Of a stretch of 11,442 bases of DNA, positions 5,744 through 11,442 are shown in pieces (the first letter of the stretch is position 1; each line of letters begins with the position of its first letter). The position numbers and the translations under genes were made by a program. Source of the DNA: an uncultured Eubacteriales bacterium (GTDB lineage Bacteria > Bacillota > Clostridia > Oscillospirales > CAG-272); the NCBI GenBank assembly GCA_934481325.1, contig CAKSPL010000022.1:1-11442 (forward strand), written 5' to 3'. The notes below the pieces were generated by a model. That model was given only the letters and a program-made list of their open reading frames with translations, was not told the origin of the DNA and did not search any database.

Positions 5744-7336
5744 ATGAAAAAAGCTGCAAAACTCATCACGTCCCCGTGGATGTTGCCTCTTGGAGGGGTG
5801 CTGACGGCACTGCCGTTGCTTTTCCCGAAGGTGGGGGTGCTTGGGTTTGCTACAATGGTGCCGGCACTGCTGTTTCTCTTTTCCGCCGCGCGGGAGGGGA
5901 CCGTCCGCTTGCGCCGCTTTTATGCTTACGGCTTCTTTTATTTCTTTCCGTTTTATTTCGTCAATTATTATTGGTTTCTTGCGCTTTATCCGATGAGTTT
6001 TGCGGGGATTACCAAAGGGCAGGCGGCAGTGACGGTGGCACTGTGCTGGGCAGGGCTTTCGCTCCTGCACGCGCTGATCGGTGCCTGTCTGTTCCCGCTG
6101 TTTGCCGCGCTTTGCCGCACGGCGGCAATGAAAAGGCTCCCGTTTGCCGTTCCGTTTCTGTTTGCCGCCCTGTATGCCGTGCTGGAATGGGGGATGACCC
6201 ACACCTTTGTGGGGGTGCCGTGGGCGCGGCTTGCGCTGGGGCAGATTGAAATGCCGTTTCTGCCGAACAGTGCGGCGTTGTTCGGCACCTATTTCATCAC
6301 CTTTTGCCTATGCTCCTTCAACGGGCTGACGGCGTATCTGATCTTGCACCGCGAGTGCCGCCGCACGGCGGCGATTCTCGCTGCCGCAGTGGTTGTTTTG
6401 AATACCGTATGCGGGGTAATCGGATATTGCACGGCGGATGTGGGCAAGGGAAAAAGCATTGTGATTGCCGCCGTGCAGGGCAATATCGGTTCCGCGGAAA
6501 AGTGGAATGAGGAATACAGCAGGCGCACCGAAGAGGTCTATGAGAAATACACCGCTGAGGCGGCAGAGGCGGACGCGGAGATGGTGGTCTTTCCCGAAAC
6601 CTTTCTCCCGTACCATATGACACCGGGGAGCAATCTTCGCGCCTATGTGTGCCGGCTTGCCGCCACGTATGGGGTTATTATCCGTTGCGGTGCTTTTCAG
6701 ACGGGCGAGAACGGTGAGGAATACAACGTGGTATTTACGGTCTACCCGGACGGCAGTGTGGATGATGCGGTGTACAAAAAAAGAAAGCTGGTGCCTTTCG
6801 GCGAGTATGTTCCGTTCCGCCGGGTGGCGGAAACGCTGTTGCCGGTATTCGCCAATATCGGAATGCTGAGCGAGGATCTCACGCCCGGCAGTGAGAGCGA
6901 ACTGTTGGACACCGAATGGGGCAAAATCGGTACACTGATCTGCTTTGACTCGATTTACGAAGCTCTGACCTTACAGAGCGTGCGGGACGGTGCCAACGTG
7001 ATGATATTGCCCACCAACGACTCCTGGTTTACCGACTCCGCCGCCGCATATATGCACAACAATCAGGCGCGCTATCGGGCAATCGAAAGCAACCGCTATT
7101 TTGTGCGTGCCGCGGATACGGGTATTTCGGATTTCATCAACCCGAGGGGAGAAACGGAAGGGGTACTGCCCCCGATGAAGGCGGGCGTGACCGTGGGAAC
7201 GGTATATATGAACACCGGGCGAACGCTTTATTCGAGAATCGGAAACCTTTTCGTGTATCTTCTGATCGGGGGGTGCGCCCTGCCGGCTCTTTGGGAGCTT
7301 GCCCGTGCCGTCTCCCGCAAAAAAAGCAAGCGGTGA
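5744..7336 (+). CDS. lnt: Apolipoprotein N-acyltransferase
   Basis: Integral membrane enzyme that transfers a third acyl chain from phospholipid to the N-terminal cysteine of diacylated lipoproteins. Of 530 residues, about 1-230 form the hydrophobic multi-span N-terminal region (spans near 13-47, 60-80, 92-122, 134-150, 177-201, 207-228). Residues about 238-490 are a nitrilase-fold catalytic domain facing the outside, and a last span is near 501-518 before the basic tail SRKKSKR. The nitrilase triad is visible: E285 (VVFPETFLP), K346 (YKKRKLVPFGEYVP) and C400 (GTLICFDS). E354 in PFGEYVP is also conserved. VGVPWARLALGQ (157-167) is the family's N-terminal signature. The ribosome site is AGGGGTG (5732-5738). 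It is last in the upp operon and a hairpin terminator follows within 4 bases. Lnt is classically a Gram-negative and actinobacterial enzyme, but homologues occur in some Clostridia. Confidence 0.94.
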   Translation: MKKAAKLITSPWMLPLGGVLTALPLLFPKVGVLGFATMVPALLFLFSAAREGTVRLRRFYAYGFFYFFPFYFVNYYWFLALYPMSFAGITKGQAAVTVALCWAGLSLLHALIGACLFPLFAALCRTAAMKRLPFAVPFLFAALYAVLEWGMTHTFVGVPWARLALGQIEMPFLPNSAALFGTYFITFCLCSFNGLTAYLILHRECRRTAAILAAAVVVLNTVCGVIGYCTADVGKGKSIVIAAVQGNIGSAEKWNEEYSRRTEEVYEKYTAEAAEADAEMVVFPETFLPYHMTPGSNLRAYVCRLAATYGVIIRCGAFQTGENGEEYNVVFTVYPDGSVDDAVYKKRKLVPFGEYVPFRRVAETLLPVFANIGMLSEDLTPGSESELLDTEWGKIGTLICFDSIYEALTLQSVRDGANVMILPTNDSWFTDSAAAYMHNNQARYRAIESNRYFVRAADTGISDFINPRGETEGVLPPMKAGVTVGTVYMNTGRTLYSRIGNLFVYLLIGGCALPALWELARAVSRKKSKR

Positions 7337-7339
7337 AAT

Positions 7340-7371
7340 CGGGGGCGGCATTTGCCGCCCCCGTTCGTTTG
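7340..7371 (+). terminator. Probable terminator after lnt
   Basis: CGGGGGCGGC (7340-7349), loop ATTT, GCCGCCCCCG (7354-7363): a very stable 10-bp stem starting 4 bases after the lnt stop. Only TTCGTTTG follows, a weak U-tract, so termination may be incomplete despite the strong stem. Confidence 0.7.
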
Positions 7372-7387
7372 CCGCCGCGTGCTTTGC

Positions 7388-7416
7388 TTGACAAAACGGA
7401 AAGAATGTGATATACT
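7388..7416 (+). promoter_or_regulatory. Promoter of the ThDP enzyme-aldolase-kinase operon
   Basis: -35 TTGACA (7388-7393), a perfect consensus, 17-base spacer, -10 TATACT (7411-7416) preceded by TGA (extended -10). The predicted start is near 7423, with a leader of about 65 bases. A promoter this close to consensus should be strong unless repressed, which fits the dyad symmetries just downstream. Confidence 0.88.
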
Positions 7417-7425
7417 GATTCCGCA

Positions 7426-7460
7426 TACGGAAAAATTTTCCGCCGTACCGCATCTGCGGT
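7426..7460 (+). promoter_or_regulatory. Dyad symmetries in the leader of the ThDP operon (possible operator)
   Basis: Three overlapping or adjacent inverted repeats lie about +4 to +38 from the predicted start. They are CGGAAAA-A-TTTTCCG (7428-7442), TACGG...CCGTA around it (7426-7430 with 7443-7447), and ACCGCA-TC-TGCGGT (7447-7460). As DNA they could bind a dimeric repressor; as RNA they give small stems before AAGGAAGG (7472-7479), the ribosome site. No regulator gene is adjacent, so this is an inference from symmetry and position. Confidence 0.45.
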
Positions 7461-7487
7461 GCGCAAAAAACAAGGAAGGTACGCAAT

Positions 7488-9308
7488 ATGAAAATAAGAC
7501 TTGCCGATTACGTTGCCGATTTTCTGGTCAGACACGGCATTACCGATTGCTTTACCGTGACGGGCGGAGGGGCTATGCACCTCAACGACGCGCTCGGTCA
7601 TAAGGAGGGACTGCATTGCCTGTACAATCATCACGAGCAGGCGTGTGCCATCGCGGCGGAGGCTTATGCCCGTATGGAGGGGAAAATCGCCGCCGTGTGT
7701 GTGACCACGGGCCCCGGCGGAACCAACGCCATTACCGGTGTGGTCGGCGGGTGGCTGGATTCCATCCCGATGCTGATTCTCTCGGGTCAGGTGCGCTATG
7801 ACACCACCGCCAGAGGGATGGGCGTAGGGGTTCGTGCGGGCGGTGACCAGGAGTTTGACATTACCCGCGCGGTTGCCTGTATGACCAAATACTGCGAGAT
7901 GATTGAGGATCCGCGCCGCATCCGTTACGCACTGGAAAAGGCGTTGCACCTTGCCACCACGGGCAGACCCGGACCCTGTTGGATTGATATTCCGTTAAAT
8001 TTTCAGGGCTGCACGATTGAAACGGACGAGCTGATTGCGTACGACCCTGCCGAGGACCCCGCCGAGGCACCCGCCCCCGACGGGAAGGTGCTGGATGTCA
8101 TCGTGGAAAAGCTGAAAAACGCCAAACGCCCGGTGTTTTACGCCGGAAACGGTATCCGGTTGGCGGGGGCGTTTGCCGAGTTCAAGGAGCTGGTTCCGCG
8201 CCTGAATATGCCCGTGGTAACGGGTTGGGACAATATTGATATGATGGCGGACGGCGACCCGCTTTATGTGGGGCGCGGCGGCATTATGGGTGACCGCCCC
8301 GGCAACTTTGCCGTGCAGAATGCCGACGTGATTCTTGCCGTTGGCAACCGCCTTTCCATCCGTCAGGTGGGCTACAGCTGGAAAACCTGGGCAAGAGAAG
8401 CCTACGTGATTATGGTGGACGTGGACGCGGAGGAGCTGAAAAAGCCGACCCTGCACGTTGAATTGCCCGTCCACGCCGACGCACGGGAATTTCTCACGGC
8501 ACTTGCCGGTAAGCTCCCCGCAGGAGAGCCGCTTTGCAGGGAAACCGACTGGCAGGAAACCTGCCGCACCTGGAAGCGGGATTACCCGGTGGTACTGCCG
8601 CGCCATATGGAGGCCACGGGGCTGACCAATCCGTATGCCTTTATCCGCAAGCTCTCCGAACGCCTCCCCGAGGGGTATACCACCGTGGTGGGCAACGGTA
8701 CCGCCTGCGTGGTGGGGAGCCACGGCTATGTCATAAAGGAGGGTCAGCGGTTTATCATCAATTCCGCAATTGCCTCTATGGGCTACGATCTGCCCGCCGC
8801 CATCGGCGTTTGCGTGGCTCTCGGCAAAAAAGAGATCGTCTGCATTTCCGGAGACGGCAGTATTCAGATGAACTTGCAGGAGCTGCAAACGATTCTGACA
8901 AACCGTCTGCCCATCAAAATTTTTGTAATCAACAACAACGGCTATCATTCCATCCGTCAGACACAGACCAACATTTTCGGTAACCACACCAAGGTCGGTA
9001 TCGGGCCCGAGAGCGGGGATCTTTCCTTCCCGTCGCTGGAAAAGCTGGCGTGGGCATACGGTTATCCTTACGTTGCCTGCCATACGAATACCGAAATCGA
9101 CGAGGCGTTGAAAACCGCGTTTTCCACCCCTGGTGCGGTGCTTGCCGAGATCTTTGTGGATCCCGCGCAGTTCTTTGAACCCAAGAGTGCCACGAAAAAA
9201 CTGCCGGACGGAAGCCTGTTCAGCCCTCCCCTGGAGGATCTTGCCCCCTTCCTTGACCGGGCAGAGCTGAAAAAAATTATGAAAATTCCGATGGTGGACG
9301 AACAATAA
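7488..9308 (+). CDS. ThDP-dependent enzyme, acetolactate-synthase (IlvB)-like
   Basis: A 606-residue ThDP enzyme with the three domains of the acetolactate synthase/pyruvate oxidase superfamily. The N-terminal Pyr domain (about 1-175) holds the ThDP-activating glutamate E50 in NHHEQACA, the TGPGGTN loop (74-80) and TGRPGPCWIDIPL (158-170). The middle domain is about 197-340. The C-terminal PP domain (about 375-560) has the ThDP/Mg motif GDGS (455-458) to NNN (482-484). It resembles ThDP proteins annotated as acetolactate synthase large subunit-like, many of them found in sugar or surface-polysaccharide loci. No ilvN-type regulatory subunit or other branched-chain gene is in view, so genuine acetolactate synthase is doubtful. 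It leads a three-gene operon, 10 bases before an aldolase and then a KDG kinase, which suggests a keto-acid or keto-sugar substrate. The reaction is unknown. Ribosome site AAGGAAGG 8 bases before the ATG. Confidence 0.9.
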   Translation: MKIRLADYVADFLVRHGITDCFTVTGGGAMHLNDALGHKEGLHCLYNHHEQACAIAAEAYARMEGKIAAVCVTTGPGGTNAITGVVGGWLDSIPMLILSGQVRYDTTARGMGVGVRAGGDQEFDITRAVACMTKYCEMIEDPRRIRYALEKALHLATTGRPGPCWIDIPLNFQGCTIETDELIAYDPAEDPAEAPAPDGKVLDVIVEKLKNAKRPVFYAGNGIRLAGAFAEFKELVPRLNMPVVTGWDNIDMMADGDPLYVGRGGIMGDRPGNFAVQNADVILAVGNRLSIRQVGYSWKTWAREAYVIMVDVDAEELKKPTLHVELPVHADAREFLTALAGKLPAGEPLCRETDWQETCRTWKRDYPVVLPRHMEATGLTNPYAFIRKLSERLPEGYTTVVGNGTACVVGSHGYVIKEGQRFIINSAIASMGYDLPAAIGVCVALGKKEIVCISGDGSIQMNLQELQTILTNRLPIKIFVINNNGYHSIRQTQTNIFGNHTKVGIGPESGDLSFPSLEKLAWAYGYPYVACHTNTEIDEALKTAFSTPGAVLAEIFVDPAQFFEPKSATKKLPDGSLFSPPLEDLAPFLDRAELKKIMKIPMVDEQ

Positions 9309-9318
9309 AGGAGAAAAA

Positions 9319-9927
9319 ATGGAACTGACAGAACAGATTTCAAAGCTGAAAATCGTACCCGTTGTGGTGCTTTCCGCCCTGGAAGACACGGAGCCCACCC
9401 TGCGCGCACTGTGTCAGGGCGGGCTTCCCGTGGCGGAGATTACTTTCCGCACCGAGTGTGCGGCGGCGGCAATCCGCCTTGCGTGTGAAAAATTCCCGGA
9501 GATGCTGATCGGAGCCGGTACGGTGGTGCGCGCGGATCAGGCGGAGCACGCGATTGCGTGCGGGGCAAAGTTTATTGTGGGCCCCGGGTTTTCCCCGGCG
9601 GTTGCCGGGGTTTGCCGCCGAGCGGGCGTGCTGTATCTGCCCGGCTGTGTGACTCCGACCGAAATGATTGCCGCGATGGACGCGGGATTGGAAATCGTGA
9701 AATTCTTCCCCTGCACCAATTTCGGGGGGCTTGGCACCATCAAGGCACTTGCCGCAGCGTTCCCCTCGATGCGCTTTCTCCCCACAGGCGGAATCAATGA
9801 GGAAAATGTCAATGATTATCTTGCATTTCCCAAAATCGTTGCCTGTGGCGGAAGCTGGATGATGAAAGGGACGCCCGAGGAAATTCGGGAAAAAACCGCC
9901 CGTGCCGTGGCACGGGTAAACGGCTGA
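9319..9927 (+). CDS. eda: 2-keto-3-deoxy-6-phosphogluconate / 4-hydroxy-2-oxoglutarate aldolase
   Basis: Class I aldolase of the KDPG/KHG family: cleaves 2-keto-3-deoxy-6-phosphogluconate to pyruvate and glyceraldehyde 3-phosphate, often also 4-hydroxy-2-oxoglutarate to pyruvate and glyoxylate. The 202 residues match the family length. The Schiff-base lysine is K128 in IVKFFPC, the general acid/base is E40 with R44 in AEITFRT, and GAGTV (65-69), FIVGPGFSP, GCVTPTE (109-115) and the phosphate-binding PTGGI (155-159) are all present. Cys-Thr-Asn-Phe follows KFFP where many homologues have Ala-Glu, a small change beside the active site. AAGGAG (9308-9313) overlaps the stop codon of the ThDP gene, and the kinase starts 13 bases after its end. 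The neighbouring KDG kinase would supply its substrate. Phosphogluconate or galactonate analogues cannot be excluded. Confidence 0.94.
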   Translation: MELTEQISKLKIVPVVVLSALEDTEPTLRALCQGGLPVAEITFRTECAAAAIRLACEKFPEMLIGAGTVVRADQAEHAIACGAKFIVGPGFSPAVAGVCRRAGVLYLPGCVTPTEMIAAMDAGLEIVKFFPCTNFGGLGTIKALAAAFPSMRFLPTGGINEENVNDYLAFPKIVACGGSWMMKGTPEEIREKTARAVARVNG

Positions 9928-9940
9928 TCGGAGGAAAAAT

Positions 9941-10960
9941 ATGAAAACAGTGTGCTTTGGAGAATTGATGCTGCGCCTTGCCCCGGAGGGGTATACCCGC
10001 TTTGTGCAGGCGGAGAGCTTTGGTGCTACATACGGCGGGGGAGAGGCAAACGTTGCCGTTTCGCTTGCCAACTTCGGCACGGACGTTAAGTTTGTTACCA
10101 AGCTGCCGCAGAATGACATCGGTCAGGCGGCGGTAAACTCCCTGCGCCGTTACGGTGTGGACACCACCGAAATCGTACGCGGCGGCCCCCGTGTGGGCAT
10201 TTATTACCTGGAAAAGGGCGCGTCGCAACGCCCCTCCAAGGTGATTTACGATCGTGCGGGCTCCTCTGTTGCACTGGCAACCCCTGCCGATTTTGACTGG
10301 AAGCGGATTTTTGAGGGTGCCACCTGGTTCCATTTCACCGGTATTACCCCCGCCCTTGGGGACAATGTGGCGCAAATCACGCTGGAGGCGGCAAAAACCG
10401 CCAAGGAAATGGGGCTTACGGTTTCCACCGACCTCAACTACCGCAAAAATCTCTGGTCCCGGGAAAAAGCGGGTGAGGTGATGGCAAAGCTGATGCCTTA
10501 TGTGGATGTTTGCATTGCCAATGAGGAGGACGCGGGGGATGTGTTCGGCATTCACGCGGACGCAACGGACATTACGGGCGGCAAGCTCTCGCACGAGGGA
10601 TATATCAGCGTGGCGCGCAAACTGACCGAGCGGTTCGGCTTTTCCAAGGTGGCAATCACCTTGCGGGAAAGCATTTCCGCCTCTGACAACAACTGGGCGG
10701 CAATGCTGTACAGTGGCGGCGAGGCGGTGTTCTCCAAAAAGTATCCGGTGCACATTGTGGATCGCGTAGGCGGGGGTGACAGCTTCGGCGCGGGACTGAT
10801 TTACGCGGTGCAGAGCGGGATGAATGGCCGCGACGCACTGGAATTTGCCGTGGCGGCAAGCTGCCTCAAGCACACGATTGAGGGGGACTACAACCAGGTC
10901 AGTGTGGACGAGGTGAAAAAGCTCGCGGGCGGCGACGGAAGCGGCAGAGTGCAAAGATAA
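9941..10960 (+). CDS. kdgK: PfkB-family 2-keto-3-deoxygluconate kinase
   Basis: Ribokinase/PfkB-fold kinase, predicted to phosphorylate 2-keto-3-deoxygluconate with ATP to KDPG, the substrate of the adjacent aldolase. It has 339 residues. The N-terminal substrate motif is YGGGEANVAVSLANFG (31-46), the central STDLNYRKNLW (162-172) and CIANEEDA (191-198) are typical of KdgK-like kinases, and the ATP-site signature DRVGGGDSFGAG (274-285) holds the anion hole and catalytic base D280. GGAGG (9930-9934) lies 6 bases before the ATG. It is last in the operon and ends at the terminator 11032-11065. The C-terminal tail (GGDGSGRVQR) is encoded within an imperfect direct duplication that also repeats the stop codon downstream, so the last residues look like an addition. 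Substrate specificity is inferred from family and neighbour. Confidence 0.92.
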   Translation: MKTVCFGELMLRLAPEGYTRFVQAESFGATYGGGEANVAVSLANFGTDVKFVTKLPQNDIGQAAVNSLRRYGVDTTEIVRGGPRVGIYYLEKGASQRPSKVIYDRAGSSVALATPADFDWKRIFEGATWFHFTGITPALGDNVAQITLEAAKTAKEMGLTVSTDLNYRKNLWSREKAGEVMAKLMPYVDVCIANEEDAGDVFGIHADATDITGGKLSHEGYISVARKLTERFGFSKVAITLRESISASDNNWAAMLYSGGEAVFSKKYPVHIVDRVGGGDSFGAGLIYAVQSGMNGRDALEFAVAASCLKHTIEGDYNQVSVDEVKKLAGGDGSGRVQR

Positions 10961-10996
10961 AGCACGCGGGCGGCGACGGCAGAGTGCAAAGATAAA
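10924..10996 (+). repeat. Imperfect tandem duplication spanning the kdgK 3' end and stop codon
   Basis: Copy 1 (10924-10961) and copy 2 (10965-10996) share the same 15 bases (CGCGGGCGGCGACGG) followed by the same 17 bases (CAGAGTGCAAAGATAAA). Copy 1 has six extra bases, AAGCGG (10939-10944), between the two blocks. The copies are separated by GCA. The kdgK stop TAA is in copy 1 and is repeated in copy 2. Confidence 0.9.
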
Positions 10997-10998
10997 AA

Positions 10999-11028
10999 GC
11001 GCGCCGGGGCAGAGCTTTTGCGGCGCGC
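10999..11028 (+). other. GC-rich hairpin upstream of the operon terminator
   Basis: GCGCGCCG (10999-11006) pairs with CGGCGCGC (11021-11028) around a 14-base loop. There is no T-run after it, and it sits 3 bases before the terminator proper. It may protect the mRNA 3' end or assist termination. Confidence 0.6.
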
Positions 11029-11031
11029 AAC

Positions 11032-11065
11032 AAAAAACACCCGGAAGAATTCCGGGTGTTTTTTT
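11032..11065. terminator. Bidirectional intrinsic terminator between kdgK and the minus-strand membrane gene
   Basis: ACACCCGGAA (11037-11046), loop GAA, TTCCGGGTGT (11050-11059), extended by A (11032-11036) pairing with T (11060-11064). A T-run follows on the plus strand (to 11065), and the A-run gives a U-tract on the minus strand. It closes the ThDP-eda-kdgK unit and, on the other strand, begins 3 bases after the stop of the last gene. Confidence 0.92.
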
Positions 11066-11067
11066 CC

Positions 11068-11442
11068 TTATTTCTGATCAAACGGGTCCTCTACGGAGGA
11101 GTCCCGCTGCTCTGTTTTCGTTTTTTCTTCCAGCACTGCTTCCACCGGGATGTCGTGCCGTGCCGCGTCTGCCTCCTTGGCAATGACCTCGGCAGAGTTC
11201 GGCGGAATCAGGCGCAGATGGCGGCAGAGCATCGGTACCCAGGTGTAGGCAAAATACCCGGCGGCAAAGGTGATAAACGCCCAGACCCACTGCTTCCACG
11301 AGGTGTGCATCAGATCCACCAGCGGGTTGGTGAGGACGCATTTTTCGATGACGATGACCGGTGCCACGAAAATCAGTGCCACGTTGACGCTTTGCAGCTG
11401 CCTCGGGAATCGCTTGATGACGTAGCGTAATCCCTTGGAAAA
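11068..11442 (-). CDS. Unrecognised membrane protein, C-terminal part (start beyond the window)
   Basis: The frame is open to the window edge, giving 124 visible residues ending in TAA at 11068-11070; the start is outside. GTG codons inside are unlikely starts because the frame continues upstream without a clear ribosome site. Visible parts are a basic stretch (RYVIKRFPRQ), a hydrophobic segment at visible residues about 21-36 (VALIFVAPVIVIEKCV), and a second near 52-70 (WVWAFITFAAGYFAYTW). A polar, charged tail (EEKTKTEQRDSSVEDPFDQK) presumably is cytoplasmic. I do not recognise the family and propose no function. It converges on kdgK and shares the terminator at 11032-11065. Confidence 0.75.
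   Translation of the reverse strand, partial: FSKGLRYVIKRFPRQLQSVNVALIFVAPVIVIEKCVLTNPLVDLMHTSWKQWVWAFITFAAGYFAYTWVPMLCRHLRLIPPNSAEVIAKEADAARHDIPVEAVLEEKTKTEQRDSSVEDPFDQK

Noticed and set aside
7423..7487. A thiamine pyrophosphate riboswitch upstream of the ThDP enzyme gene
   Set aside because: The leader is only about 65 bases and lacks the CUGAGA thi-box. ThDP-using enzymes are rarely controlled this way.
7488..9308. IolD (inositol ring-opening ThDP hydrolase)
   Set aside because: The PP-domain sequence (GDGSIQMNLQELQTI) and TGRPGP segment are acetolactate-synthase-like, and no other iol gene is present.
7488..9308. Canonical biosynthetic acetolactate synthase (ilvB)
   Set aside because: No ilvN, ilvC or other branched-chain gene nearby; neighbours are an aldolase and a sugar-acid kinase. 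Not excluded, only less likely.
7995..9398. Long minus-strand open frame opposite the ThDP gene
   Set aside because: No promoter or ribosome site, and the product has no family motif; the plus-strand frame has clear ThDP signatures.
9809..10954. Long minus-strand open frame opposite kdgK
   Set aside because: Antisense shadow caused by GC-rich third positions; the PfkB motifs are on the plus strand.
10924..10996. Beginning of a tandem-repeat or CRISPR-like array
   Set aside because: Only two imperfect copies with a 3-base separation; no spacers and no further units.

Overview
The window looks like a chromosomal piece of a GC-rich member of the Firmicutes, most likely a Clostridia (Oscillospiraceae/Ruminococcaceae-like) bacterium. 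This rests on four things: AGGAGG-type ribosome binding sites before almost every gene, near-consensus sigma-A promoters with 17-base spacers (several with an extended TGn -10), the zinc-cysteine form of ribosomal protein L28, and the MtaB type of tRNA methylthiotransferase. The taxon is an inference; no rRNA gene is present. I see no mobile element, CRISPR array, tRNA or prophage gene.

Layout. (1) 1-678 (+): the 3' part of proC (proline biosynthesis). It converges on rpmB, and a bidirectional terminator lies between them. (2) 920-3912 (-): mtaB, a translationally coupled gene for an unusual 460-residue protein, then rpmB with its own strong promoter and A-rich UP element. The 460-residue protein looks like a shrunken relative of the PurL/AIR-synthase superfamily that lacks the catalytic motif. 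(3) 3913-4071: a divergent promoter region serving mtaB (-) and upp (+). (4) 4072-7336 (+): upp (uracil salvage), an RluA-family pseudouridine synthase and an apolipoprotein N-acyltransferase (lnt), closed by a GC-rich hairpin. (5) 7388-11065 (+): a self-contained three-gene unit with its own promoter and terminator. It encodes an acetolactate-synthase-like ThDP enzyme, a KDPG-aldolase-family protein and a PfkB-type 2-keto-3-deoxygluconate kinase. (6) 11068-11442 (-): the C-terminal part of an unrecognised membrane protein that runs off the window and shares the last terminator.

How the genes work together. Most are housekeeping: proline and UMP synthesis, tRNA and rRNA modification, the ribosome, lipoprotein maturation. 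The ThDP enzyme-aldolase-kinase cassette is the most system-like part. Kinase and aldolase would suffice for 2-keto-3-deoxygluconate -> KDPG -> pyruvate + glyceraldehyde 3-phosphate. The leading ThDP enzyme has no ilvN-type partner nearby, so it may catalyse a dedicated carboligation or C-C cleavage feeding or draining this route. The second point of interest is the PurL-like pseudoenzyme candidate coupled to mtaB. Smaller curiosities are an imperfect duplication covering the 3' end and stop codon of the kinase gene, a perfect palindrome inside the mtaB promoter, and a strong hairpin without a U-tract between upp and the pseudouridine synthase gene.
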